DNA of 64,000 bases. Origin: Erythrobasidium yunnanense (lineage: Eukaryota > Basidiomycota > Cystobasidiomycetes > Erythrobasidiales > Erythrobasidiaceae). Where the stretch lies: assembly GCA_001600175.1 (NCBI GenBank), contig BCJC01000002.1, positions 2,391,111 to 2,455,110 on the forward strand, given 5' to 3'. The notes beneath the pieces are model-generated. The model was not told the DNA's origin. It saw only the letters and a list, made by a program, of their open reading frames with translations, and ran no database searches. The position numbers and the translations under genes were made by a program. Shown piece by piece: positions 42,927 through 55,029 of this stretch (its first letter is position 1; every line of letters starts with the position of its first letter).

Positions 42927-44462
42927 ATGGACCTGTCACCGCAGGAGCGCTATGAGCTCATCACTCGCAACTTGCAGGAAGTGCTAGGCGCAGATAGCAT
43001 CATGAAGATGTGCGAAGAGAAGCGCGAACTGTCGCTCTACTGGGTCAGTCGACACTCATCAACGCCTTTGAAGAGATACGATTATTCATACAACCTCCTT
43101 GATATGTAATGTCTACAGGGAACGGCGCCTACGGGAAGACCTCACTGCGGTCAGTAGAGTCATACCAGAAAAATATAGACCTTTGGAGATTGACGTGAAA
43201 CATCACGCTGATATGGAACTACAGGCTACTTTGTCCCTCTCACCAAGATTGCAGATTTCCTGAAAGCTGGCGTCCGCGTCAAAGTCCTCTTAGCAGGTCA
43301 GTCAGTCGGGTCTGGTCCTGGCGACCTATTCCATAGCACATTCTATGTTCAAAGAGCTGATACATAGCTGGGAACAGACGTACACGCCTTTCTGGACAAC
43401 CTGAAAGCGCCCATCGAGCTCGTCAACCATCGAGTCAGCTACTATGCGTTCGTCCTCACTGCCGTCTTTCGATCTATCGGGGTTCCCTTGGACAAGCTCG
43501 AATTCGTCACTGGTTCATCGTACCAATACACACCCGACTACACACGCGATCTCTTCCGTCTCTCATCCATCACATCTGAACATGATTCCAAGAAAGCCGG
43601 CGCAGAAGTAGTGAAACAGACTGCTTCTCCTCCTCTATCTGGCTTACTCTACCCTCTCTTACAAGCGCTAGATGAAGAGTACCTAGGCGTAGATATCCAA
43701 TTCGGAGGTGTAGACCAGAGGAAAATCTTCATTTTGGCAGAAACGTCTCTGCCGAAGTTGGGGATGAAGAAGAGAGCACATCTCATGAATGGAATGGTCC
43801 CTGGTCTAGCGGGAGGCAAAATGTCATCCTCAGACCCGGATTCCAAAATCGACTTCTTGGACTCGCCAGCGGTAGTCAAGAAGAAGATCAAGGCTGCTGT
43901 CGCCGCACCTGGAGTAGTAGAAGACAACGGTCTGCTGGCTTTCATCAAAGCTGTCCTACTGCCAATCGCTACTCTTCAATTGTCGTCAGGCAAGGCAAAG
44001 AGCCCATTCGCAGCGCAGGATGTAGCGGACCTACCAGCGGGGACGCTCGTTTCGTTCGTCCGCAAAGAAGAGCATGGAGGGACTGTTCATTTCAGCGACT
44101 ATGAGTCCATTGAAGCCGCTTATGCAAAAGAAGAGCTCCACCCTGGCGACTTGAAGGCATTCGTCACGGAGTCAATCAATAGCCTACTAGCGCCTATTCA
44201 AGAGGAATTCAAGAACAACCCGCAATTCCAGGAAACCGATAAGCTAGCGTACCCCCCTCCGCCGGCACCGGAGAAGAAAGTCAAAGTCAGTAAGAAACAT
44301 AATAAGAAACCAGAGGATGCGCAGACGCAGGTGGGAGATGCGCCGGACGCGAAGAAGGAAGTGGAGAACGCGGTAGAGAACCAGACGCAGGAACAGAAGG
44401 ATGCTCAGAAGGAGAATGGAGTAGACATGGCCACGGTCAAGGATGCTCTGCCTGAGGCGTGA
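42927..44462 (+). CDS. TYS1: Cytoplasmic tyrosyl-tRNA synthetase
   Basis: Class I synthetase charging tRNA-Tyr. Exon 1 reads MDLSPQERYELITRNLQEVL. The second exon carries GTAPTGRPHCG, the HIGH-type motif, then YFVPLTKIADFLKAGVRVKV. VHAFLDNLKAPIELVNHRVS follows. Farther on are GVDIQFGGVDQRKIFILAE (tyrosine/ATP pocket) and GLAGGKMSSSDPDSKIDFLD with the KMSSS loop. The C-terminal third ends in a Lys/Glu/Gln-rich tail after KKVKVSKKHNKK. Several introns in the first 600 bases. It follows SRP19 on the same strand. Confidence 0.92.
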
Positions 44463-44643
44463 CGACATATCGACAGAGAAGAAGAGGAGGAGGGATAAAT
44501 GGTCGACAACACAAGATTCCATCGCAGTATATGCAGTATTACGTTTGTTCGCTTCCCGCTAGAGTCCTTGGTATGCGAGTAGACACTAGCCAACCTACAA
44601 CACCGAGATACGCCAAGCAGCTATATTCGTTCTGGCATAATGA

Positions 44644-46201
44644 TTATGGTCTAGCATTAACCTTGACATACTCTGAATCATCTGCCTTCTCATCCTTCTT
44701 TACGCTCAGATACACCTCTCCCAGAATGAGCAGCGCCGCTGCTCTTCTCTCCAACTGCGCCTCACTGAATCCTTTCTCATTAAGGACCCTCTCACAGACT
44801 TCCCTGATGATAGACTCTACCTCCAACTTAGCACCTTTGAACAGCGCAGCTAGTCCCTTCGTTGCAGCTTTCTCTTCCAGCTCCTTCTTCCGTTCTTCAG
44901 TTATGCCATTCGTCTCTGCCTTCTGCAGCTCTTCAAAGACGGCTTTCAGCTCCAATGCAGCTCGGACAGTGCCATACGTCTCGCCAATAACGTGGAAATT
45001 CGTCTTTGCGCCATGCCACCATCCGCCTATCCCTAGTGGTGTGTTGGATGCAGCTTGGTATTGCTTAGCTTTGGCGACGTAGGTTGCGCCGACCACGTTG
45101 AGTAGCTCGACTCCGTAAGATTCGTCCTTCAGCTCGCCAGCCTCGATAGTCCAGATAGCGCGCACTGCGAAAAAGTCTGTTGAGATCACATACTGAAGTC
45201 TGTGTATAGGCACGTACCAGACTTGGCGACTTCAGCAACATGCCCTTGCTGCGCCTGTTCCGTATAGATAGCCAATTTCCGCTTTAGCGTTGTCTCGAGC
45301 TTGGACACTCTTTCCTCCCTCGCTTTCGCACGTTCGGCACTGACTTTCCTCTCCTGCTCCTGTTTCTTTGCTTTCTGCTCCGGCGTAAGCTCCTTCTTCC
45401 GTTTCTTCGTGACAGTCGTCGTTGTCGTTTGCGCAGGTTGACCAGGCTTCGTGACTGAGCCCGTCGTGACTTGTTCTTCGTATTCCTCGTACTCATCTTC
45501 TTCCGTCTCATCCTGCATGGCAGACTTCATCTCCTGGCCAAGCGAGATCGTCCCAATGATATCGACGAACTTCTCTCCTCCGAACAGCTGAGAGAACACA
45601 GCTTCTGGATCCACAACTCCATCTTCGCCTCCTTTGCCTGCTGATGCACCGAATTCATTGTATTTATGTCGAGTCTCGGAGTCGGAAAGCGTTGCGTAGG
45701 CTGTCGCTATCTTCTTGAACCGCTCTTCAGCGAGAGGATCATTGGGATTCTTATCTGGATGGAATTTAATTGCCTGTGTACGAATGTCAGCTAGTTGTTG
45801 ACTGTCCTGGAACAGGCTACTCACCAAGCGGCGGTACGCAGTCTTAATCTCTCCATCAGTCGCTTGCGCACCTACGCCCAATATCTGCATTGTCATACAT
45901 TAGCATACTGTACACATATGCTGAGACTCCAGCTCGCCTCGTAGTATTCCAGCTCAAGCGGTTTTTCGTCAGTCCCGATAGTGCGTCCGCCCGCTTTCGC
46001 CTTTGCAGCCTTGAGTATAGGTCCATTATATGTATTGCTACATTGACAGCATTTTATCTGGAACTGCGGCTGGCCTGCTACTGCTTGCTGGTCTTGCGAA
46101 GGTCTCGGTCGTATGTACTCGATTTCAGCTTTGCAGAAGGGACACGTCGATGATACGTAGGTGCCCTTGATCCGTGAGTCTATCACGGGTAATGTAGCCA
46201 T
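44644..46201 (-). CDS. J-protein (DnaJ / DnaJ-X) with N-terminal zinc-ribbon
   Basis: Hsp70 co-chaperone of the Caj1/Djp1 type. Residues about 15-60 form a probable zinc ribbon with TCPFCKAEIEY and IKCCQCSNTYNGP. The J-domain starts right after LELEYYE: ILGVGAQATDGEIKTAYRRL, then AIKFHPDKNPNDPLAEERFK with the essential HPD. A charged linker (KKRKKELTPEQKAKKQEQE) leads to the DnaJ-X domain: FFAVRAIWTIEAGELKDESY, LNVVGATYVAKAKQYQAAS, IGGWWHGAKTNFHVIGETYG. The stop is at 44644. Four exons. Convergent with tyrosyl-tRNA synthetase. Confidence 0.87.
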
Positions 46202-47129
46202 CGTCGAGCGGGAGGGTAATTATCGAACGGATGCAATGATGAAATGCGACAGGAGCCAAGCGGTAGTAGTCGAATGTGTTTTGCGTCGACTTGGGTAATA
46301 CTACTAGATACAGAACCACTAAAAACCTACGAAGAAACCATTGGTCTGTCCTAGCTCGTCCAGACACGAGGAAGCAGCTTCAGCACGACATTCTGGAATC
46401 ACGCTGATCTCGACCTGTGCACAAGATCTCAGGGAAGGTATGTCTGGTATCAGAATACGCTCAGAGACATACTCTACCAATTGCCAATCGCCATAGGGTC
46501 TCGAGAAAAAGGCGTACGCAGGTTAGCAACGTGTGGTGTCGCGTGGTCGAGCTGATCGAGGGCGAAACCGTTGGTTGTACCGCTTCTTATGTTACGTGTA
46601 TCTGAAATAACGTCGCCCATTTCACTGACCCAGTAAGCCCTGTGTGATCTTCATAGCAAAGAGCATTTCGATGGGCCCATAAGCTTCACGCCCATGTGCT
46701 TCGCAATGCGGTACGAGGTGAGGTGGATCGTGTCTGAAGAACGTATGGCGCATAATGTGCTGCCATGAGACCCACGCTTACTTGTCTTGTTGCGACATGG
46801 GTAAACCTGCCAGCTGAAGGCTCCGCTGAGATGCCTTGCATTGCGCCTTGCTATCCAGTGAGTAATGGGGCCACAGGAAAAGGCAGTATAGAACCCTCAG
46901 TCAGAGACGCTGAGCGTCAGATGTAACGTGACGTCCAATCCTAGGGAGCTTGCAAGCAAGTAAATAAGGACAAGACTCAATATACGATGTCCCCGCAGTG
47001 GAAGGATGAGTATGTAATGGTTTCAGCACCGCTGGGCCATGACCGACTCCGTCCGATGGTCTGCCGGCTACTTGTTTCGCTTTCTTTCGCTCGTACTTGC
47101 ATCTTCTTGGCTCCTTCATCCAGCTAGCG
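46202..47129. other. Divergent intergenic region, no gene seen
   Basis: About 930 bases between the J-protein start (minus) and the aspartokinase start (plus). Short open frames exist on both strands but none has coherent protein character or linked splice sites. It presumably holds both promoters. I see no clear TGACTC-type site for general amino acid control. Confidence 0.45.
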
Positions 47130-49455
47130 ATGGTCAGTCTTGCTGCTATTGACGAGCAGCAGCAGGCGTCATCGCCGTCGTCGTCGTCGCAGCCTCAGCT
47201 GAAAAGCAACCCTCAAGATGGGCCGTGAGTTTGCAGCGCGCGACGGACGAGTCAAGAAAGCTGAAGTATGGTAGCGCGGCATAGATGGGTCGTCCAGAAG
47301 TTTGGCGGGACCAGCGTGGGCAAGTTTATCGTCAACATTGCAGAAGAAGTCGTAAAGTCAGTCATATCAATCTCGAGACAAGATGAAGCCTTGGCCCAAA
47401 TTTCCGAAATCAACAATTCTTGAGCTGACATTCGCGCGCGCTATACAGCACCTTTATCGACTCTGGTAACCGCGTTGTTCTGGTCTGCTCTGCGCGGTCT
47501 GGAAACACCAAAGACACCGGAACGACCAATCTTCTAATCCAAGCTTCACTGCAAGCATTACGGCCAGCTGCAAGTACAGCTACTGGTACCTCTTCTCCTG
47601 CTATCAGCAGAGCTGTTACACCTTCTGTAGCTAGTTCCGGCTTCAACCCTCTCTCCTTAACATCCCAAGTCTTCCAACGCTCAGGAAGCTCATCCGTCTT
47701 ACCTTCCCTCAATAATGGCTGGTCACGCAGCAACAGTCCTGGCCCTTCCAGTCCATCAAGGTATAGATCCATGTCTGGCTCCCTGTCTAGCCTGCGGGAC
47801 GAAGTCGCGGCTCCGCAACAGCAATTCGAGCTTACCGTAGAGCAGATAAGGAATGACCATCTCAAAGCTGCGAAAGCGGTTGTGCGGAATCAAGATATAC
47901 TAGAAACGCTTGAGGAGGAAATCGACTATGACTGCGACCAATTGCGAAGCTTTTTGACAGCTGCGCAGGTGAGCATTGCTAGCAGCTTCGATTTTATGAG
48001 GCCCGTAGCTGAATTAGTGGTGCCATACGTTCTCAGATACTGGAAGAGATCAGTCCGAGATCGAAAGATACCATCATAGGTGTCGGCGAGCGGTTATCGT
48101 GTCGCATAATGGCTGCCGTGCTGAGAGACAGAGTAAGCGGGTTCGCGCTGTGGTATCGACTCGTCAGTAGCTAATGTACAGCATAGGGTATCGAGTCTGA
48201 GCTAGTGTCGCTGGAGAACATTATACAGCGCGCTGGCGAGGAAGAAGGAGGATCGGATACATCTGGAACCGAAGGCTTGGGTCAATCATTCTACGACAAA
48301 GTTGCTACTCTTTTCGCCGAACGGTTACGAGAGTGCGGTGACAGAGTACCAGTCGTCACAGGTATTCTACACATGGCAGTGTTCTGACTTACTGGCTGAC
48401 CATATTATCTTTTGCAGGTTTCTTTGGCGTGGTACCGGGCTCTCTTCTTTCGCAAGTGGGACGAGGGTATACTGATTTGTGTGCAGCCCTTTGCGCTGTC
48501 GGCCTGCGAGCTAGCGAACTTCAGATCTGGAAAGAAGTGGACGGTATCTTCACTGCCGACCCTCGTAAAGTCAAGGGCGCGCGTCTTCTATCGCATATCA
48601 CGCCTGAAGAAGCTGCCGAGTTGACATACTACGGAAGCGAGGTCATTCACCCTTTCACCATGGAACAAGTCATCAATGCATCCATCCCTATCCGCATCAA
48701 AAACGTCGAGAAACCAAAAGGAGCAGGCACAGTCATCTTTCCTGACTACTCGAATTCCGAACCTGGTACACCGCCAGCTACCGCTCTTGCCGCCTTGAAG
48801 TTCGACTTGTCAGCAGAAGTAGCAAAGATCCCGACAGCTGTTACCATCAAGGACACAATTCTTGTGCTCAACGTAAGGAGTAATAGGAAGACTATCTCGC
48901 ATGGCTTCTTGGCTAGAATATTCGGGACGCTGGATCGGTACGGCATTGTCGTCGATCTTATTTCGACATCAGAGGTGCATGTCTCCATTGCGATGAACGG
49001 CAGCATGAGGAGATCACTCCTGGACAAGCTCGTCAACGAGATGAAGAAGCTCGGCGAGGTAAGCTTTGCTATGATCAATTCAAGATTTTGGCTGATGATA
49101 TCGGGCTTATTAGGTGTATGTTTTACACGAGATGGCCATTCTGTCGCTAGTCGGAAAGCAGATGAAGAACATGGTCGGTATAGCCGGAAGAATGTTCACG
49201 TAAGTTATGACCACCTACAATCGTAGCTGTCTGTGCTGACTGCTTGCGAACAGCGTGCTGGCCGAAGCGAAAGTCAACATCGAGATGATCTCTCAAGGCT
49301 CCAGCGAGATCAATGTCTCATGTGTGATAGCCCGTACAGACTCCTTGAAAGCGCTGAGAATGGTACATGGACTTTTAGAGCCAGAGCTGCGGAGGAAGCA
49401 AGAGCTGATACCGGAGGAGCTTAAGACGGACCCTACGCTGGACCCGTCTGTATAG
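47130..49455 (+). CDS. HOM3: Aspartokinase with two ACT domains
   Basis: First enzyme of the threonine/methionine branch: phosphorylates L-aspartate. After a Ser/Gln-rich leader the kinase opens with WVVQKFGGTSVGKFIVNIAE and VVLVCSARSGNTKDTGTTNL. A Ser/Pro-rich insertion of about 75 residues (coded about 47560-47790) interrupts the domain before RNDHLKAAKAVV. Conserved segments continue: PVVTGFFGVVPGSLLSQVGR, DGIFTADPRKVKGARLLSHI, AAELTYYGSEVIHPFTMEQV. The C-terminal ACT pair has FGTLDRYGIVVDLISTSEVH and AEAKVNIEMISQGSSEINVS. Six or more exons, ATG at 47130. In yeasts the enzyme is feedback-inhibited by threonine through these ACT domains. Confidence 0.92.
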
Positions 49456-49910
49456 AAGGTGCTCTTCGTTCAGTGTACAGTAAAGCTGATGGCTGAGAAG
49501 TGAAGGCCACAGCAGGATAAGGAGAATTTGTGCAGTATCTGTACTTATAGAAATGTCGCGACGCATATAGATGACGCAGGAAGCCGGTCAAGCCAGGCTT
49601 GCCAATAGATAGCGTCGACATTACTGCCTCTAACATAGCAAGCTCTCAATGTCTTGAATCCTCCATGTAAAGATGCAGAAGTCCCAAGTCACCTGGTCAG
49701 GACGAACTTGGCCCGCGCCCTCGAGCTTTCGGTACAAACCGTGCAATTCTGCGTTTTTACGCCAAACTTCGACCCTTCAAGCTGGAGCAAGCTGCGAGTC
49801 TACATTGTGATACCCGATGGTCTGGCTGCGTGAGTTGTTCTGGCGAGCTGGGAACAGAACTTCCGGTCTTCGATGGCCTACCTGGTCGCAATGCTCCAAG
49901 AACCGCCTAG
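49456..49910. other. Intergenic, no gene seen
   Basis: About 455 bases between two plus-strand genes; presumably the aspartokinase 3' end and the carrier promoter. No coding frame or motif I would support. Confidence 0.4.
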
Positions 49911-52810
49911 ATGACCCTGGAGACCTTTACTGATACTATAATATACCTTCGTTCAGCTCTGAACCGCCAGCCTTTGCGCTGCGAAGAAGCTACGCCGGCT
50001 AGAAGTGTTCCTGGGAGCTCGAGCGACAGCAGCAGGAGCGCTACAACATCGGCGGCAGCAGCTTCCACGACATCAAAGATCGCAACATCCTTGAAGAGCG
50101 TAGCCCATCCTGTTCTGCCTACAGCCGCGGCCGAATTGTCGAAATGGCAGCGTACCTTCGACCTGAACGCCAGAGTCGACCTAGAGTCTGGCGAAAAGTG
50201 CGCTTGCATAGTCAATACGCTCTGGTAAAGCACAGCTGAAGAATAGACCGATCTAGATACCTCGACCAGGAGGCCTTTGTCAGTGCAGTAGCTCCGCCTG
50301 CCGACCTTGACAAGATCAGGCGCGACCAATTCGCACTGCTTTTCAAGGTCGCAGATACTCGTCATAGCGGAAGAGTCACCTGGGATGAATTCGTAGTCTT
50401 CGAGACTATCTTGAAAAAGCCGGTACGTCACGCGTACATAGGTCTTCATGATCACTGAGCGCGCTGTATACTGCAGGATGCACCTTACGAGATTGCCTTC
50501 CGGTGGTTTGACACAGACAATAACGGTCTAGTCTCTTTTCAAGAGTTCCAGGATGTATTCAAAGCATCGATTGGGACCGACAAAATTCCCTTCAACTTCG
50601 ACAGTAACTGGGTCAGCTTGTACCTTGGGCAAAAGAATGGCGTACATGTGTTGGACTACCCGCAATTCGCGCAACTCAGTATGTTGAGTCTGAATCATGA
50701 CGGTCGTATAGGACTAATGCATGATCTCACTGCTCACAGTGAAGGGCTTGCCTGGCGAAAGGTTAAGACAGTCTTTCCACTACTTTGACAAGGACAAGAC
50801 TGGCTACATCCGTCCACATGAATTCGCTCGCATCATTCGGGAACTGGCCAGCCATAAACTCTCAGATGCTCTGCTCGCACGCTTGACAACGCTATGTACG
50901 CTGAGTGCGGGTGGAAAGATTAGCTATTCTGAAGTCATTGCTTTCCACAATGTGAGCAAGCCTTCGTCAAATCTGCAGAAGCAGAAATACTGAAACGATG
51001 CATAGATTATTATCGGAATGGACACTGTCGAAAGAGTTGTGAAAGAAGCGATCCGTCATTCGAAAGATGGAAGGATAGACCGAGCGGTAAGCTTTGATCT
51101 CCCTTGTAACGGCGATTTCACTAAGCTCTGATCGCTTGGCAGGATTTCCAAGATTCGGCGGCAAAGTACGTGGTCAGTTTGAAGCCTTCAAAATGGTAAA
51201 CTGATGTGGCTGTATAGAATCACGCGGTACAGCAACTTTACTCCGCTAGAAGCAAGCATCGTCTTTCATTTCGCAGGAATGGGCATGGGCGACTCTAGAT
51301 TGGCATGGAAAGACTTCGGGCAACTGTTCGCACCTACTTGTAAGGTTGCTTATCACGCTCGTACTGTGTTTATCGCTAACAAACCTTTGGATTAGGGGAA
51401 CGACCGGAAGACACGCAGGTTGGTACCGAGGTAGCAGCTGGCCAGAGCGCAGGGCAAGATATACTGCGAAGTGCATACAACTTCTTCCTCGGTGGTATAG
51501 CTGGTGGTATTGGTGCTACGGCTGTATACCCCATCGATCTCGTCAAGACTCGTATGCAGAATCAGCGCAGTAAAGTCGTAGGGGAGCTGCTATACAAGAA
51601 CTCGATAGACTGTGCGAAGAAGGTATACAAGAATGAAGGCTTTACTGGGTTCTATCGGGGCCTGCCGCCGCAGCTGGTGGTAAGTCTTGTAACCCCCCCC
51701 CCCCCCCCTTCTGAAGTAGCTTTTACTGAGGTGATGTTGTATCAGGGAGTCGCTCCAGAAAAGGCTATCAAGCTCACTATGAATGACCTCGTCAGAGGGA
51801 AGACGAGAGATCCTGACACTGGGAAGATCAAGTTGTACTGGGAGATCGCGGCAGGTGGTATTGCAGGAGGTTCCCAAGTAGTTTTTACGAATCCGCTGGA
51901 AAGTGGGTCGCAGGATGCTCTCACCTACAAACTACCTCGCTGAACAACTTTCCGATCTGCCTCAGTCGTCAAGATCCGACTGCAAATGCAGGGAGAGATG
52001 GCGAAATCGTCTGGAGTAGCGCCAAAATCAGCTTTACATATTATCAAGCAGCTTGGGCTGTTCGGCCTATACAAGGGTGCCTCAGCTTGGTAGGTCGCCC
52101 TCACAGCTGCAATTGGCGTACTCTGAACTAATTTCCCCGACTGATAGTCTGCTTCGAGATGTACCTTTCTCAGCCATCTATTTCACTTCTTATGCCCATC
52201 TAAAGAAGGATGTCTTCCGGGAAGGCGAGAACGGCAAGAAGCTCTCCTTTGTCGAAACCTTGACTGCAGCAGGTATCGCAGGTATGCCCGCTGCGTACCT
52301 GACAACGCCAGCAGATGTGGTCAAAACACGCATCCAATCGGTAAGTAGTGCCATTCATCAGTAACGATTAATGCTGACCATCTCGCCGCCCTCTTTACAG
52401 GAGGCGAAGAAGGGATACTCTACATATTCCGGCATCATGGATGCATTCACAAAGATCACCACCGAAGAGGGAGCACGAGCGCTGTTCAAGGGTGGTATCG
52501 CTCGTGTCGTCCGATCTTCCCCTCAATTCGGAGTGACGCTTGTCGCATACGAGACCCTCCAGACCTCCTTCCCAGTACGTCGCCTGTCTTCGCTCTCGGC
52601 GTAGTCTGCTTCTCTCGCTGACTAACCATTCTTTCCTCGCGACAGTATTCTGCGATCGGCAAGACCTCGCAACCGGCTGCGGCTACGGTATTGGACAAGC
52701 CAGAAGACATCACGCGCATACGTGCACGCAATGCATTGAAGATATTGCTAGACACGGGAGACTGGCCGTCATCAGTAAAGCCCATAGACACATCATCGGC
52801 AAGAAAATGA
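49911..52810 (+). CDS. AGC1: Calcium-binding mitochondrial aspartate/glutamate carrier
   Basis: Inner mitochondrial membrane exchanger for aspartate and glutamate (aralar/citrin type), part of the malate-aspartate shuttle. The N-terminal half has EF-hand segments: [31 protein letters not shown] and [13 protein letters not shown]. The carrier half has three repeats with the family signature: [20 protein letters not shown] (split by an intron) and [10 protein letters not shown]. Supporting stretches are [29 protein letters not shown] and [20 protein letters not shown]. It ends DTSSARK. About ten exons; one donor is GTGCGC, and one intron contains a run of 16 C. The length and layout fit fungal Agc1 with a full EF-hand domain. 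Confidence 0.9.
51693..51708 (+). repeat. C16 homopolymer in an intron
   Basis: Sixteen consecutive C residues 23 bases after the exon end of the carrier gene, inside an intron with donor GTAAGT. Likely variable in length between isolates. Confidence 0.8.
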
Positions 52811-53087
52811 AGGCTTTATCTATAGATTAAACCATATCAAACGGGCCACTGTGAATCTGTGTATACCCGCTACTACTGGTAATCATGATCTGCCGACGTC
52901 GCTCGTAGAGCGCTCGAACAGAGCCCAGGCCGTAATAGCATGGTTAGCGACTCGCAAAAAACAGCAACATGCTTGCGATAAGTCAACTGCTTGAAACCTG
53001 ACATGAGAAAGAGGGTAAAGCCAACGATAACGACCAATCTGCACTGAGAGCATGACCCAAACGACTGAATACTGGAACTCTCCATTT

Positions 53088-54560
53088 TTATCGCCTTCCA
53101 GGGCCTCGCGAGCCGACCTGAGATCCACCATACTGACTCTGAGCTGACATGGCATCGAGTTCTCCTTCCAGAGCTTTGATAGCCGAGTGCGAAGTCTCGA
53201 GATCCTTGTTGAGTCTGTCTCGCTCTGCGATGAGGTGCTGTTCCCACTGTCTGAACCTCGCTTCCTCCAACTTGACTTGCTCTGTGAACTTCTTTCGTAG
53301 GTTCTCCTCCTCTTCTTTGTATTTCGGGTTGTCGAGCTTGCGCACTTTGGCTTCGCCGTACTTGCGGGTCTCCATCTGCGTCTGGCGGTAAGACTCGTAG
53401 TGCTGCTCTTCAGTAGTGTTGATGAGATCAAGCATATGTGTGCGGATCAAGAGCGAGCGAAGCTTCTTGAAATCGCAGTGCTCCTCATTCTCGACTGCAT
53501 CCGCCGTCAATACCGCACAAAGGGGTTTGCCAGCTTGACGTACCTTCTGCGACACCCCACAAGTACTCTCTACCTTTCACTTGTCTTCCATCGGGTGTGA
53601 TCACGTCCTGCGTGGATCCGATGATAGAGAAAGGCATGGCACCCTGCAGGACTATGTTAGAGCAAGTACGGTTTCGCGGATGTGCGACTCACAATAAGGT
53701 TTCTCGCATGCTCAGCAGCCTGGGGGTCGTCATTCTCGATGGGAGGGTTGTAGATTCTGATATTGTTGGCTGAAAGCGAGTCGCGGACCTATAAGTTCGC
53801 ATTTGTCAGCCCGCGTATATATTGTATCAATATGTCTACATACTCTCTGCTTGAAGGCGAGAAGATCAGAAGGAACCATCGTGTCGGCTTTCGACACGAC
53901 AGGAATGAGATTCACGCGTGTTCCCAGACGCTTCATGATCTCTACGTCCAATGGCTTGAGGCTGCGAACGCAAAGAGTCGCGTCAGCGAGTCGGTTACAG
54001 TGATGATACATGCGAACGTACGAGTGCCCGTTGCCTCTGATGAAGTACAAGCAAGCATGTACGCGCATGTCCATCTTTTGATCACGGTCTGGCTGCTGTT
54101 CTTGTCTCATGTATGACTCATGCTGGTCATCGATGAAGTCCACAATTGGCGACCACGAGTCTTTATTGTTGACATAGTCGCCAAATCCAGGCGTGTCGAT
54201 GACGGTAAGCTTGACCTTGAACTGCTTTTCCTCGAGTTCCGCTTTCACAATATTGATCTCTGTGTACTTCTCTTGCAGTTGCTTGATATGTCTGCTGCTG
54301 TAGTCCCTGCTAGCAGCTAGCTCGGTCGAGAATAGGGTGTTTATGAGGGTCGTCTTGCCCAAGCCAGATTCGCCCACGACCATCAAGGTGAAGTGTGCAC
54401 CACGTTGCGCAACGATACGATGTCGCTGATTCGGTAGATTGGCGATACCACTGCGGTTCAAAAGGTCAGCTTCGCCAGTATGCCCTGAGCCGCGTGCTCG
54501 ACTTGCATCCCGGAGCTGACTGGCGCGGGCCTGTGCTTCATCGTCAGCATTTATGTTCAT
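53088..54560 (-). CDS. CDC11: Septin, CDC11-type
   Basis: GTP-binding filament protein of the septin ring at the bud neck or septum. After [20 protein letters not shown] comes the P-loop [17 protein letters not shown] (G1). Then [17 protein letters not shown] (G3) and [19 protein letters not shown] (G4) follow. The septin unique element is in [20 protein letters not shown] and [16 protein letters not shown]-terminal coiled coil ([20 protein letters not shown] and on) ends [10 protein letters not shown]. The NLPNQRHKIV-like opening and coiled coil favour Cdc11, with Cdc3 as the alternative. Start taken at the ATG of [15 protein letters not shown]; an upstream start is possible. Five exons. Confidence 0.85.
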
Positions 54561-55029
54561 ATCTTGACGTCGTTTCGCTGCTTCACGCACATCTTTGCTG
54601 TTTCTTCGCTCTTTCAAGACGCGGTCTGAGCGGGCACGAGGGCGACCTTAAGATGTATAGATAGGCTTAAGGCAGAGTCTTGAATGAGCTTTAAAGGTGA
54701 TGTATAAGTCTAGATTAATCAATTGGTCAATTCCCAGCTTCAAACGGTCAATCCAAGGTTAACCAGAATCCAACTCTCTGTCAAAGGGGTCCATGCCAAA
54801 TTCAAGACAATCTAAGAAGCTTTAATCGCGAAGACTAATGCTATGCATAACACATGGGTCCTACGTCTCGCATCCTGTCGACGTGCGACCTCCTCCAAAA
54901 TCCTGACTTTCTGCCAGACGTGTCTTGGCTGTGCTTTGTCGACTTTCATCTGCTGATCTGGTCTGCGGTATACGACGTCTCCTGCGACGTCTAGTCTACA
55001 AAGCTACCGAACCCGAAAGAGCCAATATC
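54561..55029. other. Divergent intergenic region, no gene seen
   Basis: About 470 AT-richer bases between the septin start and the first of the three Ser/Arg-rich genes. Probably promoters only. Confidence 0.4.

Noticed and set aside
46417-47119. Short open frames between the J-protein and aspartokinase
   Set aside because: No coherent exons, splice pairs or protein-like composition.
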